Assembly (NCBI GenBank): GCA_964244695.1
Contig: CAXTJZ010000059.1
Coordinates: forward strand, 1 to 17,317
Direction of reading: 5' to 3'
Length of the DNA stretch: 17,317 bases
DNA from: BOG-908 sp964244695
Lineage (GTDB): Bacteria > Pseudomonadota > Alphaproteobacteria > Acetobacterales > Acetobacteraceae
Shown here: positions 6,400-12,903 of the stretch, piece by piece
How the letters are laid out: every line of letters starts with the position of its first letter
Position numbering within the stretch: the stretch's first letter is position 1
Notes under the pieces: generated by a model
Database searches by the model: none
What the model saw: the letters and a program-made list of their open reading frames with translations, nothing else
What the model was told of the DNA's origin: nothing
Program-made: the position numbers and the translations under genes

Positions 6400-7962
6400 T
6401 CAATTCAGGTACCCTCGCTTCGCAGCCACGCGCGCCTGCAAAGCCGCAAGATCCTGCCGAGAATAGTATTTTCCAGCCCGCACGACTGCGTAGATCGCAC
6501 CCAGGTTGGCCACGTCGTGGAGCGGATTGGCGTCCAGCAGGACCAGGTCGGCATTGCGGCCCGGCTGCACCGTTCCCATCGTGTCCGCACGGCCCAGATA
6601 TTCCGCCGGGTTGATCGTCGTCATCTGCAAAATGTGCAACGGCGAGAAGCCCGCTCTGGCCAGTTCGGCGAATTCCTCCTGCAGCGTGAGACCTGGTGCC
6701 GAAAGCCATCCGCCATCCGTGCCCGCCATCATTCGCACACCCTGGTCCGATAGGGCTTTGGCAAGCTGAAGCTGACGCGGGTAGGCGATCTTGTATGTCT
6801 CGCGCATCGCTGCCGGGAGTTTGCGGAATTTGTCCGTCACTTTCCGCCACCGCGCGATCCGGTCCTTCGGCATATACTGCAAATACGGGTGGCTTTCGTA
6901 TTCCGGAGCGTCCGCCAGCTCTTGCGTGCGCAGCCGAACCAGCGTCGGCACGTGCCAGGTCTCTTCCGCAGCAAAACGCGCAGCAAGCGCCTTCAGCTTA
7001 TCTTCGCTGTAGGTGTCGATCGCCCGCTGCATCCTCGCTACGTAAGTGGGCGAGAGGAAGGCTGCAGGGTTTATCAAGATCATCTGGATCCGCTTCTCGA
7101 TCAGGCGACGGAGGAACGGTATCCAGGCCGGCGGCACTTTGACGGAGAAGGCCTTGATTTCGCTCGTCAGCTGCTCTTCCGCCGCCGAGCAGGCGATCCA
7201 CACCGTGGCACCGGGGCCCAGATGCTCGACCGATCTGAAGCCGGCCTTGGACGTGGTGGCCGCGTCCATACCGTCTTGCAGATGGCCCAGGATGGGCATG
7301 CCTTGCCGTCGCGCTTCCTCCAGCGCCGCGATAAAGACAGGCGGGCTTACAAAGCCCACCTTGATGAAATCCGCGCCTTGAGCTTTTTGCCGTCTGATCT
7401 CCGCGATCGCGTCCCCAGCGCTTCCCGCGATCAGCGGCGTGAGCACCGGTCCAGGCATTTGCAGCACGTCCGGCGCCTCGTCGCCGGCGGGGCGCACGCC
7501 GGCGCGGCGCTGCCGCAGCCGTTCGGGCGAGCCGGACATCTGGCGGAAACCGGTCACGCCTTCGGCGAGCATAAGCGCCAGCGCCCCGGATGGATTGTCG
7601 AGTTCCAGGACGTGGCTGTGCATGTCGTTGTAGCCAGGCACGACGTACTTCCCGGATGCGTCGATCGTCCGCACGCCGGGATCGGCCGCGCCGGAGGCAT
7701 CCTGCTCGATGCCGATGATGCGGCCGCCGGCAACCAGGATGCTCGCGTCCTCAATCAAGGTCCCGTCGAGCGTGTCGACGATCAGTGCGCCATCTATGCG
7801 CAGATCAGCCGCCGCGGATTTCTGGCTGGATATCTCGGCGCCCGCGAAACTGAACGAAGTACGCTGGGTGGCCGAGCGGCGCGTGACCGACGAAAAGGAA
7901 TAGACACAGCACGGGCACACGGCGTCTCCCGCAAGCAATCCCAGCATCGGTCTCAACTCCAT
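6400..7962 (-). CDS. Metal-dependent amidohydrolase
   Basis: This 520-residue protein belongs to the amidohydrolase superfamily, in the subgroup near imidazolonepropionases and prolidases that hydrolyses C-N, ester or lactone bonds. The small beta-sandwich precedes the barrel (LRIDGALIVDTLDG, 54-67). The metal ligands are visible: HSH (His115, His117) in GYNDMHSHVLEL, a probable carboxylated Lys201 in DFIKVGF, His227 in ILGHLQDG, His247 in RSVEHLGPG, and Asp416 in AGTDGGW. The sandwich closes with AEYLGRADTMGTVQPGRNADLVLLDANPL. ATG 7962 lacks a clear ribosome binding site; ATG 7947 has GGAG nine bases upstream and is an equally good start. Many relatives are exported, but these first 50 residues do not form a convincing signal peptide. 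It diverges from the MFS transporter gene, and its place in the pathway is unclear. Confidence 0.88.
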   Translation of the reverse strand: MELRPMLGLLAGDAVCPCCVYSFSSVTRRSATQRTSFSFAGAEISSQKSAAADLRIDGALIVDTLDGTLIEDASILVAGGRIIGIEQDASGAADPGVRTIDASGKYVVPGYNDMHSHVLELDNPSGALALMLAEGVTGFRQMSGSPERLRQRRAGVRPAGDEAPDVLQMPGPVLTPLIAGSAGDAIAEIRRQKAQGADFIKVGFVSPPVFIAALEEARRQGMPILGHLQDGMDAATTSKAGFRSVEHLGPGATVWIACSAAEEQLTSEIKAFSVKVPPAWIPFLRRLIEKRIQMILINPAAFLSPTYVARMQRAIDTYSEDKLKALAARFAAEETWHVPTLVRLRTQELADAPEYESHPYLQYMPKDRIARWRKVTDKFRKLPAAMRETYKIAYPRQLQLAKALSDQGVRMMAGTDGGWLSAPGLTLQEEFAELARAGFSPLHILQMTTINPAEYLGRADTMGTVQPGRNADLVLLDANPLHDVANLGAIYAVVRAGKYYSRQDLAALQARVAAKRGYLN

Positions 7963-8181
7963 TCAGACATGTCGGTGGCAGGCAGTCCCGACTCGGCCTG
8001 CGACACGCCCCTGACTATGCGTCTAACTTGATCTACTTCTTACTTTGGACACAAGCATTCCAGGATGAGGCAGTTTGATGCATCCGGCAGGATATGTGTG
8101 CCGAACTATCGAAAGGCACGCGCAGGCATTGCTGCGGTGCGCCCGCGCCGGCGACTACGAGGCTCACAGGAAACGCGATAA

Positions 8182-8195
8182 ACCGGCAGGCCGGT
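8182..8195. promoter_or_regulatory. Short inverted repeat, possible operator
   Basis: ACCGGC and GCCGGT are perfect arms separated by AG, ten bases before dyad copy 4. GC-rich dyads of this size arise by chance in such DNA, so support comes only from position. Confidence 0.25.
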
Positions 8196-8205
8196 CCCGC
8201 AAAGG

Positions 8206-8219
8206 TGACCGGACAGTCA
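8206..8219. promoter_or_regulatory. Operator-like dyad TGAC-N6-GTCA, copy 4
   Basis: The sequence reads TGAC CGGACA GTCA, central in the divergent region between the amidohydrolase and the MFS gene. It matches the reverse complement of copy 2 at 12 of 14 positions. Its spacing is identical to the other three copies. Confidence 0.55.
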
Positions 8220-8463
8220 AACCGCTTGCAGTGCCGGCCTGCTTTCGATACAGCGTTTTTTGCACAAATGGATGCCCGAGGGACAATGCATCTCATTCAA
8301 AAGCGGCTTGCGCCATGCCGTTACCCGCGGCGGTCCTGCTGCGGCTGCCAATCGGCAGCGGCTAGGCAAACGCCCTGGCCTTGAGGCCGCGCCGCCTGCT
8401 CGCCGTCCGGCCAAGTGCCCCGGTGCAGGCAGGCGGCGCGGACAAGCGCACCAGGAGATGACC

Positions 8464-9798
8464 ATGAGCTACACCGTAGACACGCCGCGCAGTACGCTCG
8501 AGGACGGTCCCATGACCAGGGCGCAGGTCCTGATCATTGGGCTGATGGTCCTGCTCTCCTCGCTGGACGGCTACGATCTCCTGTCGATGGCGCTGGTGGC
8601 ACCGGCAATCGGCAACGCCTGGGCCATCGGCAAGGCCACGCTGGGCATCCTGCTGGCCAGCAGTCTGCTCGGCATGGCGGCAGGCTCGCTCGGCCTCTCC
8701 CCGCTGGCCGACTTGGCGGGCCGCAAGCCCGCGGTGCTGGCCGGTATCGGCCTGATGGCCGCCGGCACGTTGCTGTCCGCCTTGAGCCAAAACGTGCCGG
8801 AGCTTGCCGCCAGCCGCGTGCTGACGGGCTTGGGGATCGGCCTCGTCGTCACCCTCATCACCTCCCTAGCGGCCGAGTTCGCCAGCCTGCGACGCCGCTC
8901 GCTGGCCATCGCCGCCACCACGATGGGACTGTCCATCGGCAGCATGGCCGGCGGCCTGACCGCGGCCGCGCTCCTGCACCACCATGGCTGGCCGTGGGTG
9001 TTCCTGGCCGGCACGCTTGCCGCTTCCGTCCTGTTTCCTCTCGTCGCGTTATACCTGCCGGAATCGCCCGCCTTCCTCGTCAGCCGGCATCCGGCCGGCG
9101 CGCTGGGCAGGTTGAATCGCGTCCTGACGCAACTGGGTCACCCGCCCGTGGCCGCCCTGCCGCCAGGTGTGCCCGTCCGGCGCACCTCCTACCGCGCGTT
9201 GTTCGCGCCGGGCATGGCGGCGGCCACCATTCGCCTAACGGTGGTCAACGCGCTCGTGGTGACCGCGGCCTACTACATGCTCAGCTGGCTGCCGCTGCTG
9301 GTGGCAGGCGCCGGTTTTCCTGCCTCTACGGCCAGCCTGGTTTCGGCCCTTTCCTCCCTGGTGGGCGTCGTGGGTGGGCTGGGGCTGGGGCTGCTCGGCG
9401 GCCGCGTGGCCCCGGCCCGCCTTGCGGCGGGCGCTATGGTGGGGATGGGTGTGGGGCTCGCGGCGATCGGCCTGGTTCCCCCCGTGCTTCCGGCCATCAT
9501 CCTCGCAGTGTCCGTGTATGGCTTCTGCCTGTCCGGATGCACAGGGGTCTATTACGCCACCGTGGCTTCCACGTTCAGCCCGCTCATGCGCGCTTCGGGC
9601 ATCGGTTTCGTCATGGGCGTAGGCCGCATCTTCAGCATCCTGGGTCCGTATGTCGGTGGCCGTCTGTTCGCCGCTGGTCTGACACGCGCGGAGGTGACGC
9701 TGGTGTTTGCGGCCGCAGCGGTGGCCGGCGGCGTGCTGCTCGCCAGTTCCGCCCGGCTGCACCGGCCCGCGGCGTTGGGCGGGGCGGAGACCGCGTAG
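8464..9798 (+). CDS. MFS transporter, aromatic acid:H+ symporter (AAHS) type
   Basis: This is a 444-residue inner-membrane protein with about 12 hydrophobic segments. Helix 1 carries DGYD (35-38), the acidic motif essential for proton coupling in aromatic acid:H+ symporters such as PcaK and BenK. The loop between helices 2 and 3 carries PLADLAGRKP (80-89), a form of the MFS signature. The PESPAFL motif after helix 6 is also present. The family imports benzoate- or hydroxybenzoate-like acids in symport with protons. The ATG at 8464 is preferred because AGGAG lies six bases upstream; longer frames through the upstream region have no such site. A flavin monooxygenase follows after 57 bp and is probably co-transcribed. 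The transporter most likely brings in the substrate of the cluster. Confidence 0.93.
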   Translation: MSYTVDTPRSTLEDGPMTRAQVLIIGLMVLLSSLDGYDLLSMALVAPAIGNAWAIGKATLGILLASSLLGMAAGSLGLSPLADLAGRKPAVLAGIGLMAAGTLLSALSQNVPELAASRVLTGLGIGLVVTLITSLAAEFASLRRRSLAIAATTMGLSIGSMAGGLTAAALLHHHGWPWVFLAGTLAASVLFPLVALYLPESPAFLVSRHPAGALGRLNRVLTQLGHPPVAALPPGVPVRRTSYRALFAPGMAAATIRLTVVNALVVTAAYYMLSWLPLLVAGAGFPASTASLVSALSSLVGVVGGLGLGLLGGRVAPARLAAGAMVGMGVGLAAIGLVPPVLPAIILAVSVYGFCLSGCTGVYYATVASTFSPLMRASGIGFVMGVGRIFSILGPYVGGRLFAAGLTRAEVTLVFAAAAVAGGVLLASSARLHRPAALGGAETA

Positions 9799-9855
9799 GC
9801 GACCGAACCGTTCACCCCCGGGCAGGCACCTGCCGCCGTTTGAGAAGGATGTTTC

Positions 9856-10983
9856 ATGGCGTGTGTTGCAACGGCCCTGATGGTGGGCGGCGGTATCGCC
9901 GGCCTGTCTGCTGCGCTGGCGCTCGGACGAGTCGGCGTCACCTGCGACGTAGTCGAGCTCGCCGGCGCCCATCTTGGCGCGTCGCTCGGCATATCCGGCC
10001 GTGCTGCGGACGCGCTGGTGGAGATGGACGTCTATGACGACGTCTACGCAACCGGGACGCCCTTCGAATTCGGCTCCACCCGCGCCTCGATGTCGGACGT
10101 AGCGGGTCGCATGATCAGCCCGGGGCCGCAGCGCCCGCAATGGCCTGGAGCCAGGACGGGCATTGGCGTGTATCGCCCGGTGTTCCTGCAGATATTGGAA
10201 GACGCGGCACAGCGCGCCGGCGCCACCATTAAGCGGGGTTGGACGGTCGAGATGATCGAAGACGAGGCGGACGCTTCGCTCGTCACCTTCAAGAATGGGG
10301 AGCAGCGGCGCTACGACATGGTGGTCGGCGCAGACGGCATCGGCTCCCATACGCGGGGCCTGCTGTTCCCCTATGCCCCCAAGCCCGCCTATTCGGGGCA
10401 GATGAGCATCCGATGGATGGCGCCCGGCCCGAAGGTTGAACCGGAGGGCTGGTACAAGGGACCGGTCGGCCGGCTTGGATTCTACTACCTGCCGCAAGGC
10501 ATGGTGTACATGCCGGCGGTAATCGACGCGCCCGAAGGAATCCGGCTGACGAAGGCGGAGGTCTACCAACTCGTCAAGAAGCTCCTTGACAGCTACACGG
10601 CCCCTGCGGTGGTAGAGCTGCGCAAGCGCCTCACACCTGATGCCGATCTGATCTGCCGGCCTTTCGAATCGATCTTCCTGGATGACACGTGGCACCTGGG
10701 CCGCAACATTTTGATCGGTGACGCGGCGCACGCCACCACCGCGCACATGGGTATGGGCGGCGGCATGGCGCTGGAGGACTCGGTGGTGCTGGCCCAATGC
10801 GTGTCCTCCGCGCACACCTTGGCGGATGCGTTCGAAAGCTTCATGGCACGCCGGCTGCCGCGCGCCCGCATCGTGGTCGAGACCAGTGTGGCGCTGTCCC
10901 GTCTGGAACAGGCGGGTGCGCCGCAATCGGAGAACGTGGCACTGATGCAGTCCGCGTTCCAGACACTGGCGCAACCGTATTGA
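9856..10983 (+). CDS. FAD-dependent monooxygenase, class A aromatic hydroxylase type
   Basis: This 375-residue flavoprotein belongs to the salicylate / 3- or 6-hydroxybenzoate / 6-hydroxynicotinate hydroxylase group. It lacks the thioredoxin-like tail of the enzyme at 1089. It shows the FAD-binding GGGIAG (11-16), the conserved arginine region GVYRPVFLQIL (104-114), the DG motif GADGIGSHTR (158-167), and the GD motif IGDAAHATTAHMGMGGGMALED (287-308). Such enzymes use NAD(P)H and O2 to hydroxylate a ring, sometimes with loss of a carboxylate. GAAGGA about six bases before the ATG supports the start. It follows the MFS gene closely, suggesting that import and first hydroxylation are coupled. 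Two flavin monooxygenases in one cluster imply two ring hydroxylations or two substrates. Confidence 0.92.
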   Translation: MACVATALMVGGGIAGLSAALALGRVGVTCDVVELAGAHLGASLGISGRAADALVEMDVYDDVYATGTPFEFGSTRASMSDVAGRMISPGPQRPQWPGARTGIGVYRPVFLQILEDAAQRAGATIKRGWTVEMIEDEADASLVTFKNGEQRRYDMVVGADGIGSHTRGLLFPYAPKPAYSGQMSIRWMAPGPKVEPEGWYKGPVGRLGFYYLPQGMVYMPAVIDAPEGIRLTKAEVYQLVKKLLDSYTAPAVVELRKRLTPDADLICRPFESIFLDDTWHLGRNILIGDAAHATTAHMGMGGGMALEDSVVLAQCVSSAHTLADAFESFMARRLPRARIVVETSVALSRLEQAGAPQSENVALMQSAFQTLAQPY

Positions 10984-11214
10984 GACACTGAAACCAAGTC
11001 CGTCTTTCTCGAAAAGGAGAAGCAAAAAACCTTTGCTTCCGTCTCCCGTGAGTAGCAACGGGGCACCTCAAAATAACCAGGTCGGCTGAAGGGCCTGCAG
11101 ACAAAAGTTTTTTGCTTCGCTTTTTCAGAAAAGAAGGCCTTGCTTGCTTTTTGCAACGGCCAATCCCAACGCGGATTGGAGATACTTCATACCACAATCG
11201 AACGGGAGCCTGCC
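10984..11214. repeat. AT-rich gap with inverted-repeat element C
   Basis: The gap after the monooxygenase stop holds a forward repeat (about 10994-11050) that includes a perfect hairpin GAAGCAAA (11019-11026) with TTTGCTTC (11032-11039). A second segment at about 11085-11151 reads as the first copy inverted: its reverse complement contains GAAGCAAAAAAC followed by TTTTG, like the forward arm. The same segment aligns well with 5141-5208 of element A, sharing CCTTGCTTGCTTT. The unit is about 157 bp, nearly the same as element A. Downstream of it lies a separate operator-like repeat (11160-11179). Confidence 0.5.
11160..11179. promoter_or_regulatory. Inverted repeat CCAATCC-N6-GGATTGG before the MBL gene
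   Basis: Perfect 7-bp arms (11160-11166 and 11173-11179) enclose CAACGC, 35 bp upstream of the start codon at 11215. Size, symmetry and position fit a dimeric repressor operator; a leader hairpin is also possible. It differs from the TGAC-N6-GTCA dyads. Confidence 0.4.
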
Positions 11215-12101
11215 ATGGCTGTGAAGATAAACCCTGTCGTGCCCGGCCTATATATCATTCCCGGCCTGGTAAACGTGTATTTTCTGGAGACTGCGGACGG
11301 CGCCGTCCTGATAGACACGGGCTTTCCCCGCAGCACCGACAAGATACTTTCTGCTCTCAAGATGATAGGCAAGACGCCGCAAGACGTGAGGCACATCCTT
11401 CTGACGCATGCGCATCCGGATCATATCGGCAGTGCGGCTGCCCTGAAGCAGGCGACCGGAGCCAGCGTTTACGCGCACGNNNNNNNNNNNNNNNNNNNNN
11501 NNNNNNNNNNNNNNNNNNNNNNNNNNNNNNNNNNNNNNNNNNNNNNNNNNNNNNNNNNNNNNNNNNNNNNNNNNNNNNNATCGGCAGTGCGGCTGCCCTG
11601 AAGCAGGCGACCGGAGCCAGCGTTTACGCGCACGCCATCGACGCGCCGCTCATCGAAGGCACTGCGCCACGCCGCGCCGCTTACGCCGCGCCCGGGTTTC
11701 GCAACTATCTCATGACGAAGATATTGCTGAATACGCTGCCCAAGATAGAACCGACGAAGGTGGACCATTTGGTGGCCGCGGGGGAAAAGCTGCCGTTCGC
11801 CAGCGACGTGACGGCAATCCATGCGCCGGGGCACTGTGCCGGCCAGGTGGCCCTGCTGTGGAACAAGCACGGCGGCGTGCTGTTCACAGCGGATGCCTGC
11901 ATCAACCGGGGCCGCCTGCAACTCACCGCAGCCGTCGAGGATCTCGAAACCACGCGCCGCACCCTAGCGAAACTTTCTGCCCTCACCTTTGAGGTTGCGT
12001 GCTTCGGGCACGGGCCGCCGATCATGCACGGGGCAGACCTCGCACTGCGGGAGAAATGGCCGCCCGCAGCAGCCGGCGCTGATCCGCGCCCCCCGGCGTA
12101 G
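11215..12101 (+). CDS. Metallo-beta-lactamase-fold hydrolase, split by an assembly gap
   Basis: The N-terminal part (from ATG 11215, GGGAG six bases upstream) contains the zinc-binding HAHPDH at residues 65-70. The C-terminal part, after a run of 100 Ns, carries the other ligands: His in APGHCAG, Asp in LFTADA and His in CFGHGPP. As written the two parts are in different frames. The 55 bp before the Ns are repeated exactly after them. Removing 155 bp (one copy plus the Ns) joins the frames into one intact protein of 243 residues, the usual size of glyoxalase II-like MBL hydrolases, with ligands His155, Asp175 and His214. The protein probably hydrolyses a thioester, lactone or similar bond; it has no signal peptide. 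It follows element C and precedes the solute-binding-fold gene by 57 bp. Confidence 0.88.
11425..11479. repeat. 55-bp duplication, first copy (left of gap)
   Basis: These 55 bases are identical to 11580-11634. They end exactly at the first N. The duplicated stretch codes for IGSAAALKQATGASVYAH within the MBL-fold protein. A flank-to-flank exact overlap is a sign of two contigs that should have been merged. Confidence 0.95.
11480..11579. other. Run of exactly 100 Ns (scaffold gap)
   Basis: Exactly 100 unknown bases, a conventional placeholder for a gap of unknown size. Because both flanks are the same 55 bp, the true gap is probably negative, meaning the contigs overlap and no sequence is missing. 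Confidence 0.97.
11580..11634. repeat. 55-bp duplication, second copy (right of gap)
   Basis: Exact copy of 11425-11479, starting at the first base after the Ns. It continues into the C-terminal part of the MBL-fold gene. Confidence 0.95.
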
Positions 12102-12158
12102 ATCGAGCGGAACAGATGCTACTAACCGACGACACATCGAGGATGCCTGGCGGGAAGA

Positions 12159-12890
12159 ATGGATGAGGAAGCGCTCGCGCAATTGACCCCCACGGGCCGG
12201 CTGCGCGTAGCGATCAATGCCGGTAACGCCCTTCTCGTAACGGGCAAGACCCCGGCCGGCGACCCAGCCGGCATTGCACCCGACCTTGCGCGCGATATTG
12301 CGAGGTGCATCGGCAAACCAGTCAGCTACGTGGTGTTCAGGACAGCCAAAGCCGTGGGAGAAGCTGTTGCCGATGGCATCTGGGACATCGCGCTGATCGG
12401 GGCGGACCCGGCACGGGCGGAGGCGATCGCCTTCACGGCTCCCTATATCGAGATCGAAGCGACGTTCCTGATCCCGGGCCATTTTGCGGCGACATACCCC
12501 TCCGACGTCGATCGCCCTGGAGCCCGCATATCTACCTCCGGCGGCAGTGCCTATGACCTGCAGCTTTCCCGACTCATCAAGCACGCTACGATCGTTCGTG
12601 CTTCAAGCGGATCCAGCGCTTACGAGCAGTTCGTGGACGAAAGGATGGATGCGCTTGCTGGTCTGCGGCCTCTCTTGTTGAACTACTTGAACGACTTGCC
12701 GGACGCACGCGTGCTGGAGGGCCGTTTCGGAGCAGTGCAACAGGCAGTCGGAACGGCGCGTGCCAATGCGACCGGACTCGCCATTGTCGCGGCGATCGTC
12801 GAGGGCGCCAGGCAGTCTGGGCGGATTGCCGAACTGATCAGCCGGCACGGCGTGTGTGGTTTGTCGGTTAGCGCGCAGGCGATCAGGTAG
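12159..12890 (+). CDS. Solute-binding protein family 3 fold, no signal peptide
   Basis: These 243 residues fit the family 3 extracellular solute-binding fold (amino-acid binding proteins of ABC importers). Typical features are the first strand GRLRVAIN (13-20), GDPAGIAPDLARDIARCIG (34-52), and WDIALIGADPARAEAIAFTAPYIEIEATFLIP (75-106). Yet the protein starts directly with MDEEALAQLTPTG and has no secretion signal or lipobox, and no ABC permease or ATPase gene is near. It would stay in the cytoplasm. A few family members, such as cyclohexadienyl dehydratase, are enzymes, and others serve as sensor domains, so a ligand-sensing or enzymatic role is possible. The ATG at 12159 has only a close GGGAAG as a ribosome binding site. 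It lies 57 bp after the MBL gene and converges with the propeller gene. Confidence 0.78.
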   Translation: MDEEALAQLTPTGRLRVAINAGNALLVTGKTPAGDPAGIAPDLARDIARCIGKPVSYVVFRTAKAVGEAVADGIWDIALIGADPARAEAIAFTAPYIEIEATFLIPGHFAATYPSDVDRPGARISTSGGSAYDLQLSRLIKHATIVRASSGSSAYEQFVDERMDALAGLRPLLLNYLNDLPDARVLEGRFGAVQQAVGTARANATGLAIVAAIVEGARQSGRIAELISRHGVCGLSVSAQAIR

Positions 12891-12902
12891 CGGCCGCGGC
12901 CG
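12891..12902. other. 12-bp palindrome filling a 13-bp convergent gap
   Basis: CGGCCGCGGCCG is a perfect palindrome and occupies nearly all of the space between the stop codons of two converging genes. It could form a short GC hairpin, but there is no T-run, so a terminator role is only possible. Confidence 0.25.
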
Positions 12903-12903
12903 T

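Larger units (their letters stand above)
7963..8463. other. 501-bp divergent intergenic region, no convincing gene
   Basis: This region separates the amidohydrolase and the MFS transporter. Frames of 80-100 codons exist on both strands but overlap each other, match no recognisable family and have poor starts. It holds a near-palindrome ACCGGC-AG-GCCGGT (8182-8195) and operator-like dyad copy 4 (8206-8219), which sits almost exactly at its centre. A weak TTGCAC-N16-GACAAT pair (8260-8287) could be a + strand promoter. The length suggests either two separately regulated promoters or a lost gene. Confidence 0.5.

Noticed and set aside
8033..8465. Overlapping frames of about 80-96 codons on both strands in the 501-bp gap
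   Set aside because: No recognisable family, no ribosome binding sites, and they overlap one another; they look like chance frames in GC-rich DNA.
9235..11058. A 607-codon minus-strand frame opposite the MFS and monooxygenase genes
   Set aside because: It is an antisense shadow of two well-supported genes, rich in Arg, His and Gly as such shadows are, with no domain.
11112..12101. A single 329-codon frame running through the N block
   Set aside because: The frame is open only because Ns translate as unknown residues; its part left of the gap is out of frame with the real MBL N-terminus, which starts at 11215.
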